Shown one piece after another: positions 35,360 through 44,464 of a stretch of DNA of 64,000 nucleotides. Every line of letters begins with the position of its first letter. The first letter of the stretch is position 1. This DNA is from Actinomycetes bacterium. Lineage in GTDB: Bacteria > Actinomycetota > Actinomycetes > Mycobacteriales > Mycobacteriaceae. Where the stretch lies: assembly GCA_023461275.1 (NCBI GenBank), contig JAEYMI010000101.1, forward strand, positions 1 to 64,000, written 5' to 3'. A program made the translations under genes and the position numbers. The notes beneath the pieces were generated by a model, which was not told the DNA's origin, searched no databases, and worked only from the letters and a program-made list of their open reading frames with translations.

Positions 35360-36897
35360 TTGAAGCCGGAACCATCACGCCACTGGCCGCTGCACCGGCC
35401 GACGCCGAAGTCGTGGTCGTCGGGGCCGGGCCGATCGGTCTGATGCTTGGATGCCTGCTCGTCGAGCGTGGCGTCGACGCCGTGATCGTCGACCGCGAAC
35501 GCCCGAAGACCGCGCACAGCAAAGCGACACTGATCTGGCCACGGTCGCTGGAACTGCTCGATTTCACCGGCGTCGCCGAGGAGGTGGTGGCCACCGGTCA
35601 TCGCATCGATGCGGTGACCTTCAACTCGGCCACCGAGGTCCTGCGTCGGATCGACCTGAACGCGCTGGGCGACACCAGGTTCAACTTCGGGGTGAGTCTG
35701 CATCAGGCATCGGTCGAGGACATTCTGCGACGCCGCCTCGTGGAACTGGGCGGGCGGATCGTCACCGGCGACGTCGGTGACATAGCGCCGCTGCGAGATC
35801 GGGTGCGGGCCACCGTGACGCACGGCGACCTCCACCGGACGATCGAGGCATCCTGGGTTGTCGGAGCCGACGGTGTGCGCAGCACCGTCCGTGCTGCGAT
35901 GAACGTTGGCTACGAAGGCTACGACGTCCCCGCGCAGTTCGTGCTCGCCGATGCGATCGTGCACGGCGGGCCACCCAAGAACCGGGCGGACTACTTCTTC
36001 GGGCCGTCGGGAAGCCTGGCGATCGGACCGATCGGACCGGACCTCTACCGGGTGGCCTGCAGTGTCGCCCAGGTTGATTCGGCTCATCCAGAGGATCGTC
36101 AATGGTTGACCGAACTGATCGCTGCACGCGCGCCGTCGCTCGACGTCGATGTGCGTGGCATCGCGTTCTCGGCCCGGTTCCGCGCGCAGGTCCGGCACGC
36201 GGAGAAGTATCGCGTCGGCAGGTTGCTGCTCGCCGGCGATGCGGCCCACCGCATGACGCCGGCGTCGGGGCAGGGCATGAACACCGGCTTCGGTGATGCG
36301 GCGTCGCTCGGGTGGCGGCTGGCGGCCGTGGTCCGCGGACTCCTCGACGAGTCGGCGCTGGATGACTACGCCGACGAACGTATGTCTGCGGCAAGGCGAA
36401 TCGAGGAACGGACCTCGGCGCAGAGCAGCCACGTCGACGACTGGGGCGACGCCGGTTCGTCGGCAAACGGTCCTGTCGACGGCACTGCGGTCGACAGCAC
36501 TGCGGTCAACAGCGATACGACGACAACGGCCATGCCGGTACCGGTGATGTCGACCGAGGAACTCGCCCAGTTCGACGTCCAGGAACGGACCGAGGTGAAC
36601 TATCGCGACATCACCGTCGGTCTGGGTATACCCGTGGCCGCGCAGGCACCAACCGTTGTCGCGTGGCCTGGTCCCCGGTGGGTGGCCGACGAATGGACGA
36701 GCCGACTCGAAGCCATCGCCAGTCGGGTTCCCAAGGGCACCAACATCATCGACGCCTCGCGGATGGGCAACACCCGCCCGCTGTGCGTGTCGGGTGCGGC
36801 CGAGGGTTTCGCGGTGATCCGGCCCGACGGTGTCGTCGAGCGGCGGTGCGCCTACGACGAGGTGATCGACCACCTGCGGACTGCGGGCTGGCGATGA
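35356..36897 (+). CDS. FAD-dependent monooxygenase (PHBH/UbiH-type)
   Basis: 513 residues from ATG 35356, with AGGAGG just upstream. The Rossmann motif is VVVGAGPIGLMLGCLLVERG (about 20-39). The DG motif region is WVVGADGVRSTVR. The second FAD motif is LLAGDAAHRMTPASGQGMN (about 290-310). A low-complexity Ser/Thr/Asp insert (about 360-395), encoded by three 15-nt repeats, separates the C-terminal thioredoxin-like domain. The family adds hydroxyl groups to activated rings or enols. Here it would tailor the operon's product. Confidence 0.87.
   Translation: MIEAGTITPLAAAPADAEVVVVGAGPIGLMLGCLLVERGVDAVIVDRERPKTAHSKATLIWPRSLELLDFTGVAEEVVATGHRIDAVTFNSATEVLRRIDLNALGDTRFNFGVSLHQASVEDILRRRLVELGGRIVTGDVGDIAPLRDRVRATVTHGDLHRTIEASWVVGADGVRSTVRAAMNVGYEGYDVPAQFVLADAIVHGGPPKNRADYFFGPSGSLAIGPIGPDLYRVACSVAQVDSAHPEDRQWLTELIAARAPSLDVDVRGIAFSARFRAQVRHAEKYRVGRLLLAGDAAHRMTPASGQGMNTGFGDAASLGWRLAAVVRGLLDESALDDYADERMSAARRIEERTSAQSSHVDDWGDAGSSANGPVDGTAVDSTAVNSDTTTTAMPVPVMSTEELAQFDVQERTEVNYRDITVGLGIPVAAQAPTVVAWPGPRWVADEWTSRLEAIASRVPKGTNIIDASRMGNTRPLCVSGAAEGFAVIRPDGVVERRCAYDEVIDHLRTAGWR
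36475..36519 (+). repeat. Three 15-nt repeats in the monooxygenase linker
   Basis: Units at 36475, 36490 and 36505 share GTC(G/A)AC(G/A)GC. They encode VDGTA, VDSTA and VNSDT in a predicted interdomain linker, so length changes should be tolerated. Confidence 0.75.
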
Positions 36898-38258
36898 CCT
36901 CGGTATCAGACAACAACGACGACACGGACATACCGGAAGGAATCACGATGGGAGAGACCACCATGGGAAAATTGACTATGGACGAGGCAGAGACCGAAAC
37001 GGCCGCCACGCCCCCTGCTCCGAACTCCACTGCCCCGAACTCCACAGATCCGGGCGCGACCTCAAGCCGCCTGCCGATCGGCGTCTATGTGCTGGGTGCC
37101 AGCGTATTCGCGCTCGGCACATCAGAATTCGTCATCGCCGGGTTGGTCAATCAGATGTCGGCATCGCTCGGTGTGTCGGTACCGCAAGTGAGCCAGCTGA
37201 TCACGGTGTTCGCCATCGGAATGCTGATCGGCGCTCCGTTGATGGCGGTGCTCACGCTCTCGCTCGACCGCAAGCGCACCCTGGTGGCCAGTGCCGCTGT
37301 GTTCGCCCTGGCACACCTGGCGACGGCGTTCTTCACCAACTTCGAGGTAATCATGGTGTTGCGCATCATTTCTGCGTTCGCATGCGCGACGGAGTTGACA
37401 GTTGCGGCGGTGATGGCGGTAGGGATCGCCGGCGGCGAGCGGACGGCACGGGCGATCGCGATCATCATCGGCGGCATGACCCTGGCAAACGTCATCGGTG
37501 TGCCGATCGGCAGCTTCATCGGTGAACAACTGAACTGGCAGGCGGCGTTCGTGTTCATCGGTGTCGTCAGCGCCGTGAGCGCGGTTCTCGTTGCGTTTGT
37601 TGTTCCGCGGTTGCCCAAGACGCACGCCGAAGGTACGTCGCTGAAATCTCTGGCGATGGCAGAACTGCGCTCGCTCAACCAAACCCGCGTCTATGTCGCG
37701 CTGTGCACGACTGTGCTCTTCGAGGCCGCGCTGTTCTCCGTCTATTCGTTCGTACAGCCGATCCTCACCGATGTGTCGGGGATGAGCGCGGCGACGGTTC
37801 CCGCGGTGCTGCTTGCGTTCGGCGTCGGAACCTTCGTCGGTATCACCATCGGCGGACGCCTGGCCGAGCGATTCCCGCTTCCCAATGTCATCGGCAGCCT
37901 CGTCGTACTCGTGCTGGTGATGCTGGCGTTCCGCGCAGTGGTGCACAACCCGATTGCCTCGGCCGTCGCGGTGACGTTGCTCGGCGTCGCCGGATTCTCG
38001 ATGACCGCGGCACTGAACGCACGCGTGATCGGATTCGCCGTGGGCGCGCCGACGCTGGCCGTGGCGATCAGTCTGTCGGCCTTCAATGTCGGCAACGCGA
38101 TCGGGCCTGCCGTGGGTGGGGCGGTCTATTCGAGCACGTCACAGCCGCAGATGGTGATCTGGGCGGGCGTGGCATTGGCGTTGGCGGCCCTGGTGTCGGC
38201 GTTGGTGTCGGCGGTCATCGAGCGAGATCCGGAACCGGTCACCGAAGGCGCCGTCTGA
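36894..38258 (+). CDS. MFS efflux transporter (DHA1, 12 TM), last gene of AvrD operon
   Basis: 454 residues if started at ATG 36894, which overlaps the monooxygenase stop. A second ATG at 36948 behind GGAAGG would remove 18 residues and is a credible alternative. A polar, Asn/Thr/Pro-rich N-terminal extension (repeated PNST) precedes twelve hydrophobic spans. Motifs include YVLGASVFALGTSEFVIAGL in TM1 and LSLDRKRTL in the loop 2-3 region. AraJ/YdhP-like members export sugars, drugs or metabolites. As the last gene of a biosynthetic operon it is the probable exporter of the product or a self-resistance pump. Confidence 0.85.
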   Translation: MTSVSDNNDDTDIPEGITMGETTMGKLTMDEAETETAATPPAPNSTAPNSTDPGATSSRLPIGVYVLGASVFALGTSEFVIAGLVNQMSASLGVSVPQVSQLITVFAIGMLIGAPLMAVLTLSLDRKRTLVASAAVFALAHLATAFFTNFEVIMVLRIISAFACATELTVAAVMAVGIAGGERTARAIAIIIGGMTLANVIGVPIGSFIGEQLNWQAAFVFIGVVSAVSAVLVAFVVPRLPKTHAEGTSLKSLAMAELRSLNQTRVYVALCTTVLFEAALFSVYSFVQPILTDVSGMSAATVPAVLLAFGVGTFVGITIGGRLAERFPLPNVIGSLVVLVLVMLAFRAVVHNPIASAVAVTLLGVAGFSMTAALNARVIGFAVGAPTLAVAISLSAFNVGNAIGPAVGGAVYSSTSQPQMVIWAGVALALAALVSALVSAVIERDPEPVTEGAV

Positions 38259-38281
38259 GGGGGCGCCCGATGACGGCTTTT

Positions 38282-38317
38282 CCACGCCGAGTGTGCTGAT
38301 TAGCACACTCGGCGTGG
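38282..38317. terminator. Perfect 16-bp hairpin ending the AvrD operon
   Basis: Arms 38282-38297 and 38302-38317 pair perfectly around GATT. It starts 24 nt after the exporter stop and ends 13 nt before the adenylate cyclase ATG, so it cleanly separates the operon. There is no T-tract downstream. Confidence 0.85.
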
Positions 38318-38329
38318 CAAGCTAGACCG

Positions 38330-39970
38330 ATGACACGGTCCACACGCCGCCGGGGGGCGAGCCGCGACTATGGATCGATCCTGCTCGGCCCCAGCGGCGA
38401 ACGCGGGATCAAGCAGCGGATCCGTATCCAGACGTTGCTGACGTCGTTCATTCTGCTCGCCAACGGAATCGGCGTCGGGTTGGCGGTGTTGCTGGCGTCG
38501 GTGGGTATCCCCGAGCCGAACATCTTCCAGCCGGAGCTGTGGTGGGTGAACTTCATCGCGGTGCCGGTCTACCTGGTCTTCGCCTTCTTCGTCGGCGTCT
38601 TGTTCGGTACCGTGGCGGTGGTGCGCGATCTGCGGTGGGCGATCGAGGACCGGGTGCCCACCGAAAAGGACGTCAAGAAGTTCCGACGCGCGCCCCGCCG
38701 ACTGCTCATCGTGCAGGCACTCCTGTGGGGGACCGGCACCATCATGCTCACCATCATGTACGGCGTGATCGACCCCAACATCATCCCGAAAACGGTGTTC
38801 GTCGTCGGGATGAGCGGCATGGTGGTCATCGCGTTCTCGCAGTTGCTGGTCGAGTTCGCTCTGCGGCCGCTGGCGGCCGAGGTGATCAGTGCCGGTTATC
38901 GACGACGCAAACGCAGCGGTGTGCGGACGCGGTCGATGATGTCGTGGATGCTGGGGTCGGGAATCCCGATCGTCGGAATCGTGCTGGTGGTGGCGTTCGG
39001 AGCGTTCCGCGACGACACCTCGAAACTCGATCTGTTCGTCGGTGTCACCGTGCTGGCCTCGATCGCCCTGTTCACCGGTTCGCTGCTGACCATCGTGGCC
39101 AGCTTCAGCGTGACGGCGCCCATCCGCAGCGTCCGCAAGGCGATGGAACGCGTGCAACGCGGTCACCTCGACGACGACGTCGAGATCGTCGTCTACGACG
39201 GCACCGAGCTCGGCGACCTGCAGTTCGGATTCAACACGATGCTCACCGGATTGCGGGAACGCGAGAAGATGCGCGACGTCTTCGGCCGTCACGTCGGACG
39301 CGACGTCGCCGAAGCCGCGTTGGCCAAGGACCCGCAGCTCGGCGGGGTGGAACGAACAGTCGCCGCCCTGTTCGTCGACGTCATCGGGTCGACGACGTTC
39401 GCGGCCGAACGCACCCCGACCGAGGTGGTGGCCACGCTCAACCGGTTCTTCGCCATCATCGTGCGTGAGGTGGAGGACCGGCGTGGGCTGGTGAACAAGT
39501 TCGAGGGCGACGCGGTACTCGCGGTGTTCGGTGCCCCCATCGACCTCGACGACCCGGCCGGCGCTGCCCTGCGGGCGGCTCGCGAGATCGCCGAGCGGCT
39601 CGCCGTCGAGGTTCCCGAGATCTCCGCGGGCATCGGCGTCGGATACGGGTCGGTGGTGGCAGGCAACGTCGGGGCCATCGAACGGTTCGAGTACACGGTG
39701 ATCGGTGACCCGGTCAACGAGAGTGCCCGGCTGTCGGAGGTGGCCAAGCGTGATCCGCGTCGGGCGTTGGCGACCGGTCGTGCCGTCGACGCGGCGCAGG
39801 CCCGGGAAGCGGCGCAGTGGGAACGCTTGGAGGTCACCATGTTACGTGGACGCACCGAGCAAACGGTGATCTACGGAGCGGCCCGGGGTGAGGATGCCCA
39901 GGGTGCGGAGTCAATCCCGGGTGTCGGCGGATCCCTCGACGAAGTCCAAGCGGCGCAACGCGGTTCGTAA
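38330..39970 (+). CDS. Membrane-bound class III adenylate cyclase with HAMP domain
   Basis: 546 residues. About six hydrophobic spans fill residues 30-260. A HAMP domain follows (about 260-315, SVTAPIRSVRKAMERVQRGHLDDDVEI), then the cyclase homology domain (about 340-510). The metal-binding Asp is in ALFVDVIGSTTF, the second in NKFEGDAVLAVFGAP (Lys of that motif favours ATP), and YTVIGDPVNESARL is the conserved C-terminal motif. It makes cAMP at the inner face of the membrane, like the Rv1318c-Rv1320c/Rv3645 group. Its 3' end overlaps the convergent antiporter gene by 60 nt. Confidence 0.92.
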   Translation: MTRSTRRRGASRDYGSILLGPSGERGIKQRIRIQTLLTSFILLANGIGVGLAVLLASVGIPEPNIFQPELWWVNFIAVPVYLVFAFFVGVLFGTVAVVRDLRWAIEDRVPTEKDVKKFRRAPRRLLIVQALLWGTGTIMLTIMYGVIDPNIIPKTVFVVGMSGMVVIAFSQLLVEFALRPLAAEVISAGYRRRKRSGVRTRSMMSWMLGSGIPIVGIVLVVAFGAFRDDTSKLDLFVGVTVLASIALFTGSLLTIVASFSVTAPIRSVRKAMERVQRGHLDDDVEIVVYDGTELGDLQFGFNTMLTGLREREKMRDVFGRHVGRDVAEAALAKDPQLGGVERTVAALFVDVIGSTTFAAERTPTEVVATLNRFFAIIVREVEDRRGLVNKFEGDAVLAVFGAPIDLDDPAGAALRAAREIAERLAVEVPEISAGIGVGYGSVVAGNVGAIERFEYTVIGDPVNESARLSEVAKRDPRRALATGRAVDAAQAREAAQWERLEVTMLRGRTEQTVIYGAARGEDAQGAESIPGVGGSLDEVQAAQRGS

Positions 39971-41503
39971 CACCTCGTCGTCGATGCGCCCGGCGTCGCG
40001 TTCGGCGATGAACACTTTGCGTTGCACCTGAACGATTTTCAGCCGAATTCGGTTGCCGGCCGCGGTCGGGCTCTCGCCGATGTCTTCTGGTCCCCGGCCG
40101 AGCTCCTCCCACGCGATGTTGCGCTGGGTGTTGACCCATTTGCGTAACCAGATCACCTGGAACTGACGCGGGTCGTCGTCGGGCATGGCGGCGGCGATCT
40201 CGTCGAGCACCCGTTCGGATTCGCGTGATGCCCGATCCTGGGCGCCGGCCAGTGCCAGGCGTTCGTCGGCCGCCGCGTCGTCGGAGACCTTGAGCGCCTT
40301 GATCATCCACGGCAGTGTGGTGCCCTGGATCAGCAGCGTGCCGACCACCACCACAAAGGTCAGGAACAGGATCTCCGGGCGCGCCGGGAACGCCACCCCG
40401 GCGTCGGTGGTCAACGGGATGGCAAAGGCCGCGGCCAGCGACACCACCCCGCGCATCCCGGCCCAGCCGACGATGAACACCCAGCTCGGCTTCGGGACCT
40501 GTTCTCGAGCACGGATTTTCGACGAGAACAATCGTGGCAGGTAGGTCGCCGGGTAGATCCAGAGGAAGCGGACGACGATCACCGTCGCCAGGACCACCGC
40601 CGAATCGATCGCTATCTCCACCCATGACTCACCGGCCAGCCCACGGATCAGGTAGGGCAGCTGTAAACCGATGAGCAGGAACACAAACGATTCCAGCAGG
40701 GCGTCAAGGGATTTGCGGACCGCTTCGTCCTGCATCCGCGTCGCATATCCCAGACGCACCGATCGTTGGCCGAGGAACAGCCCGGCGACCACGACGGCGA
40801 TCACTCCGGAGGCGTGCACCTCCTCGGCCACGAAGTACGTCGCGAACGGCACCAGCAGACCGATCGCGGTTTCCATCGGCGGGTCGTCGAGCTTGTTGCG
40901 GGCCCAGGCGATCACCCAGCCGACGGCCATGCCGATCACGACACCACCGATGGCGGCCACCGCGAAGGTGAGCAGTCCACTCCACACCGTTGTCGTCGCG
41001 CCGATCGCCGCGGCCAGTGCCACGCGGTAGGCGGTCAGCGCGGTGGCGTCGTTGAGCAGGCTCTCGCCGCCGAGCAGGGTCATGATCCGGCGAGGCAGGC
41101 CCACCCTGCGGCCGATCGCCTGCGCTGACACCGCGTCGGGTGGCGCGACGATCGCACCGAGGACGAAGGCCGCGGCCAACGGCAGATTGGGCACCACCAG
41201 GTGGGCCACGTAGCCGACCATCAGGGTGGTCGCCAGCGGCAGCGCGATGGCCAGCAGGCCGATGGCGCGGCGGTTGACTCGGATCTCCTGGTACGAGCTG
41301 TCCAGGGCTGCCGAGTAGAGCAGCGGCGGCAGGATGATGAACAGCACGAACTCGGGCTCGAGCATCACCTCGGGGGTGCCCGGAATCCAGCCGATGCCCA
41401 GCCCGGCGGCCACCAGCACCAGCGGCGACGAGAGGCCGTAGCGCCGGCAGAGGGCAGAGATCGCCACCGCGACGGCCGCGGCGAGCAGGAGAGAGGCACT
41501 CAC
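39911..41503 (-). CDS. Na+/H+ antiporter, CPA1 (NhaP/NHE) family
   Basis: 530 residues, with about twelve hydrophobic spans to residue 405 and a charged C-terminal cytosolic tail. Key segments are FVLGAIVAPPDAVSAQAIGRR, the Asp-bearing GGESLLNDATALTAYRVALA motif of CPA1 ion sites, and IVGWAGMRGVVSLAAAFAIPL with the conserved Arg. It exchanges Na+ (or K+) for H+. Convergent with the adenylate cyclase, sharing 60 nt at the ends. The start is GTG 41503. Confidence 0.9.
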   Translation of the reverse strand: MSASLLLAAAVAVAISALCRRYGLSSPLVLVAAGLGIGWIPGTPEVMLEPEFVLFIILPPLLYSAALDSSYQEIRVNRRAIGLLAIALPLATTLMVGYVAHLVVPNLPLAAAFVLGAIVAPPDAVSAQAIGRRVGLPRRIMTLLGGESLLNDATALTAYRVALAAAIGATTTVWSGLLTFAVAAIGGVVIGMAVGWVIAWARNKLDDPPMETAIGLLVPFATYFVAEEVHASGVIAVVVAGLFLGQRSVRLGYATRMQDEAVRKSLDALLESFVFLLIGLQLPYLIRGLAGESWVEIAIDSAVVLATVIVVRFLWIYPATYLPRLFSSKIRAREQVPKPSWVFIVGWAGMRGVVSLAAAFAIPLTTDAGVAFPARPEILFLTFVVVVGTLLIQGTTLPWMIKALKVSDDAAADERLALAGAQDRASRESERVLDEIAAAMPDDDPRQFQVIWLRKWVNTQRNIAWEELGRGPEDIGESPTAAGNRIRLKIVQVQRKVFIAERDAGRIDDEVLRTALRRLDFVEGSADTRD

Positions 41504-41596
41504 AGCGACGAACCTATGGCATCAGAAGTGGCCGCGGTGATCGAGCGCCCGGGCTCGATCGTTCGGCGTCGGCGCGGCACGGGGATAATCGTCGGC

Positions 41597-41980
41597 ATGG
41601 GAATCTTCCGACGAGGGCGTTCCGGGTCACGCGGCGCTGCCCAAGACTCAGCGACACAGGACTCAGCGGCGCAGAGCGCGGCCACCGGACCCGAGTCTGG
41701 CGCGCTGTGTCCGGAGCTCGCCGAGATCGGCGTCGACTCGAGGCTGGACCCGCCGCCCACCAACGGCGATCAGAGCGTGTGCGAGGACTGCGCGGCGATC
41801 GGCGAGCACCACTGGGCGCATCTGAGAATGTGTCTGACCTGCGGACATGTCGCCTGTTGTGACTCCAGTCCGCGACGTCACGCGACCGCGCACTTTCACG
41901 ATTCGCAGCACCCGGTGATGCGTTCGGCCGAACCCGGCGAGCAGTGGCGCTGGTGCTACGTTCACGAGGTCACCGGCTGA
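41597..41980 (+). CDS. UBP-type zinc finger protein
   Basis: 127 residues from ATG 41597. After a 45-residue Ser/Ala/Gln-rich leader comes a compact ZnF-UBP domain: CEDC, then HLRMCLTCGHVACCDSS, HATAHFHDSQHPV and a Trp-rich end (EQWRWCYVHE). In eukaryotes this domain binds ubiquitin tails. Bacterial stand-alone copies are common in actinobacteria and have no known role; they may bind C-terminal peptides. It is divergent from the antiporter. Confidence 0.85.
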   Translation: MGIFRRGRSGSRGAAQDSATQDSAAQSAATGPESGALCPELAEIGVDSRLDPPPTNGDQSVCEDCAAIGEHHWAHLRMCLTCGHVACCDSSPRRHATAHFHDSQHPVMRSAEPGEQWRWCYVHEVTG

Positions 41981-42076
41981 GTCTGATCGGTGCGCCCAAC
42001 GGCCCAAGTCACGCTAGGGTCGCAGTGATCTGAGCAGGGTTTCCGATGCGGTCGCTGCAAGTAAGATTTGAGGATG

Positions 42077-43954
42077 ATGTCGAACAGCCAGGGTCACCCG
42101 GTCCCGCCGGCCGAGACGACCGAAGATGATGCGAGGCGCCGCGAGGGCGCCGCGCAGGGGGATGCAGTGGAGAAAGCCGCAGCACGCTTGGAAGGTGCCG
42201 CGTTCGGTTCCGGCGAACGTCAGGTGGGACCGCCGATCGAGATCGGTACGCCGCTGTCGCCGACGGCCACCCGGGTGATGGTGCTCGGCGCGGGTGAGCT
42301 GGGCAAAGAGGTGATCATCGCCTTCCAGCGGCTCGGCGTCGAGGTAATCGCCGTGGATCGCTACGCCAAGGCGCCCGGCCAGCAGGTGGCCCATCATGCC
42401 GAGGTCATCGACATGACCAACGCGGCGGCGATCATCGACCTCGTCGAACGCTATCGGCCGCATTATGTGGTGCCCGAGATCGAGGCCATCGCGACCGAGG
42501 CGCTGGTGGAGGTGGAGCGCCGGGGACTTGCCGAGGTGGTGCCGACCGCGGGTGCGGTGGTGGCCACCATGAACCGTGAGGGCATCCGACGCCTCGCCGA
42601 CGAAGAGCTCGGGCTGCCGACCTCGCCCTACCTGTTCGCCGAAACCCTCGACGACATGCGGGTGGCCGCCGACGAGATCGGCTATCCGTGTGTGGTCAAG
42701 CCGGTCATGTCGTCGTCGGGCAAGGGCCAGACGGTGCTGCGCGGCCCGGCCGACGTCGAACGCGCGTGGCAGACGGCCAGCACCGGTGGTCGGGTGGCCG
42801 GTGAGCGGGTCATCGTCGAGGGCTTCATCGAATTCGACTACGAGATCACGTTGCTGACCGTGCGCGCCCTGGACCCCGAGACCGGTGAATTGGTCACGCA
42901 TTTCTGTGCGCCGATCGGTCACCAGCAGGTCAACGGCGACTACGTCGAGAGCTGGCAGCCGCACGAGATGGAAGCCAACGTGCTGGGCGCGGCCACCTCG
43001 GTCGCGGCTCGCATCGCGACTGCCCTGGGCGACGGAAAGCTTTCCGGCCGTGGCATTTTCGGCGTCGAGATGTTTGTCAAGGGCGATGACGTCTACTTCT
43101 CCGAGGTGAGCCCGCGCCCGCACGACACCGGGCTGGTCACGATGGCCACGCAGCGTTTGTCGCAGTTCGAGATGCATGCCCGCGCCATCCTCGGATTGCC
43201 GGTCGATGTCACCCTCGCCTCGCCGGGCGCGTCGGCGGTCATCTACGGCCAGCTCGACGAGCCCGCCATCGGCTTCGCCGACGTCGCCAAGGCTCTCGCC
43301 ATCCCGGAGACCGACATCAGGTTGTTCGGTAAGCCGGAGAGTTTCCATCGTCGTCGCATGGGGGTGGTCACCGCGACCGCCGACGATGTCGAGATCGCTC
43401 GCGAACGCGCGGTCGCCGCGGCGTCCGCGGTCACGCCGGTGCATGGTCGGCCGCTGCGCCGGGTGGCACCGAAGGTGACTCCGCCGGTGGCCCCGCCTGC
43501 GCCACCGGCTGCCGGTAAGGCCGCGCCGCCCACTGCCGTTGTCCCGCCCGTACCGCAGGCCGGTCCGGCAGGTGCGCCACGTCCACCTGCCCATGCGGCC
43601 CGACCGGGTCGGCCCGGTGCCCCCGGTCCCGGTGCGCCGGTTGTCGGCGCACGTCCGGGTCCGGCGCGGATGAGCGACAACGTGGTGCCCAATCGTGCGG
43701 CCCCGCAGTCTCCGGGATTGCCGCCCAAGGCCGCTCCGCGACGCGCAGCGCCGGAACGGTCGGCGGGATCGCCGCCGGTGCCGCCGAACGGTCGTCCGCC
43801 GGCCGCAGGCCGCCCGGCACCCGCACCGAGAGGCGTGGGACGCCCCGTGCCGCCGCCGGAGCGACCGGCCCGGCCCGCACCGCCGTTCGCACCTCCGCAG
43901 GGGCCGCCGCCGGTGCGGCCCAGTGGAGATTCCTCGCGCGCGTCGGTCGACTGA
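42077..43954 (+). CDS. purT: Phosphoribosylglycinamide formyltransferase 2 with long Pro-rich C-terminal tail
   Basis: 625 residues, against about 400 for usual PurT. The ATP-grasp enzyme (about 55-455) formylates GAR from formate and ATP. Visible motifs are MVLGAGELGKEVIIAFQRLG, KPVMSSSGKGQTVLRG, EGFIEFDYEITLLTVRA, GRGIFGVEMFVKGDDVYFSEVSPRPHDTG and LVTMATQRLSQFEMHARAILGLP. About 50 extra residues lie at the N-terminus. A 170-residue Pro/Ala/Arg/Gly tail without any domain lies at the C-terminus. ATG 42077 or 42074 are both possible; neither has a strong ribosome binding site. In M. tuberculosis purT is followed by the rhodanese and metZ, here 12.6 kb away. Confidence 0.93.
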   Translation: MSNSQGHPVPPAETTEDDARRREGAAQGDAVEKAAARLEGAAFGSGERQVGPPIEIGTPLSPTATRVMVLGAGELGKEVIIAFQRLGVEVIAVDRYAKAPGQQVAHHAEVIDMTNAAAIIDLVERYRPHYVVPEIEAIATEALVEVERRGLAEVVPTAGAVVATMNREGIRRLADEELGLPTSPYLFAETLDDMRVAADEIGYPCVVKPVMSSSGKGQTVLRGPADVERAWQTASTGGRVAGERVIVEGFIEFDYEITLLTVRALDPETGELVTHFCAPIGHQQVNGDYVESWQPHEMEANVLGAATSVAARIATALGDGKLSGRGIFGVEMFVKGDDVYFSEVSPRPHDTGLVTMATQRLSQFEMHARAILGLPVDVTLASPGASAVIYGQLDEPAIGFADVAKALAIPETDIRLFGKPESFHRRRMGVVTATADDVEIARERAVAAASAVTPVHGRPLRRVAPKVTPPVAPPAPPAAGKAAPPTAVVPPVPQAGPAGAPRPPAHAARPGRPGAPGPGAPVVGARPGPARMSDNVVPNRAAPQSPGLPPKAAPRRAAPERSAGSPPVPPNGRPPAAGRPAPAPRGVGRPVPPPERPARPAPPFAPPQGPPPVRPSGDSSRASVD

Positions 43955-43984
43955 CGCGCACACCTCGCAGACGAGGAGTCACGG

Positions 43985-44464
43985 GTGTCCTGGGGTGGGG
44001 AGCTGCTGGTCGGCGCCGTCATTGTGTTGGGTTTGCTCGGCATCGTGTTCCCGATCCTGCCGGGCACCCTGCTGGTGGCCGGCGCGATCGGCGTGTGGGC
44101 CGCGATCGTCGGGGGATGGGCGTGGGCGATCTTCGCCGCGGCTGCGGTCATCATCGTCATCGGTGAGGTCGGCAAGTATCTGATCGCCGGTAGATCGTTG
44201 CGCGCCAACGGAATTCCCAATCTGACCATCGGCGTTGGCGGTGTGGTGGGCATCGTCGGATTCTTCGTGGTGCCCGTCATCGGACTGTTTCTCGGTTTCA
44301 TCGTCGGCGCGATGGCCGCCGAACTCGTTCGCACCCGCACGTTCTCGCAGGCGTGGCGGGGAACGCGCGCGGCGGCCCGCGCAGCGATGGTGACGATCGG
44401 CATCGAGTTGCTCGCGGGCCTGCTGGCGGCGGGAGTATGGCTCGTCGGAGCCGGGGTGTGGTGA
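43985..44464 (+). CDS. DUF456 family membrane protein
   Basis: 159 residues from GTG 43985, 30 nt after purT. Four to five hydrophobic spans cover nearly the whole length. The DUF456 pattern ILGLLGIVFPILPGTLLVAGAIGVWA opens the protein, and a conserved GLFLGFIVGAMAAEL helix follows. Function is unknown. It is the last gene before the accessory region. Confidence 0.85.
   Translation: MSWGGELLVGAVIVLGLLGIVFPILPGTLLVAGAIGVWAAIVGGWAWAIFAAAAVIIVIGEVGKYLIAGRSLRANGIPNLTIGVGGVVGIVGFFVVPVIGLFLGFIVGAMAAELVRTRTFSQAWRGTRAAARAAMVTIGIELLAGLLAAGVWLVGAGVW

Noticed and set aside
34447..36873. 808-codon minus-strand open frame
   Set aside because: It lies opposite the thioesterase and monooxygenase genes, which have clear motifs, and its translation is low-complexity Arg/His/Asp/Pro text typical of an antisense frame in high-GC DNA.
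42014..43963. 649-codon minus-strand open frame
   Set aside because: Antisense to purT, which has the full ATP-grasp signature; the frame is Arg/Gly/His-rich with no family features.
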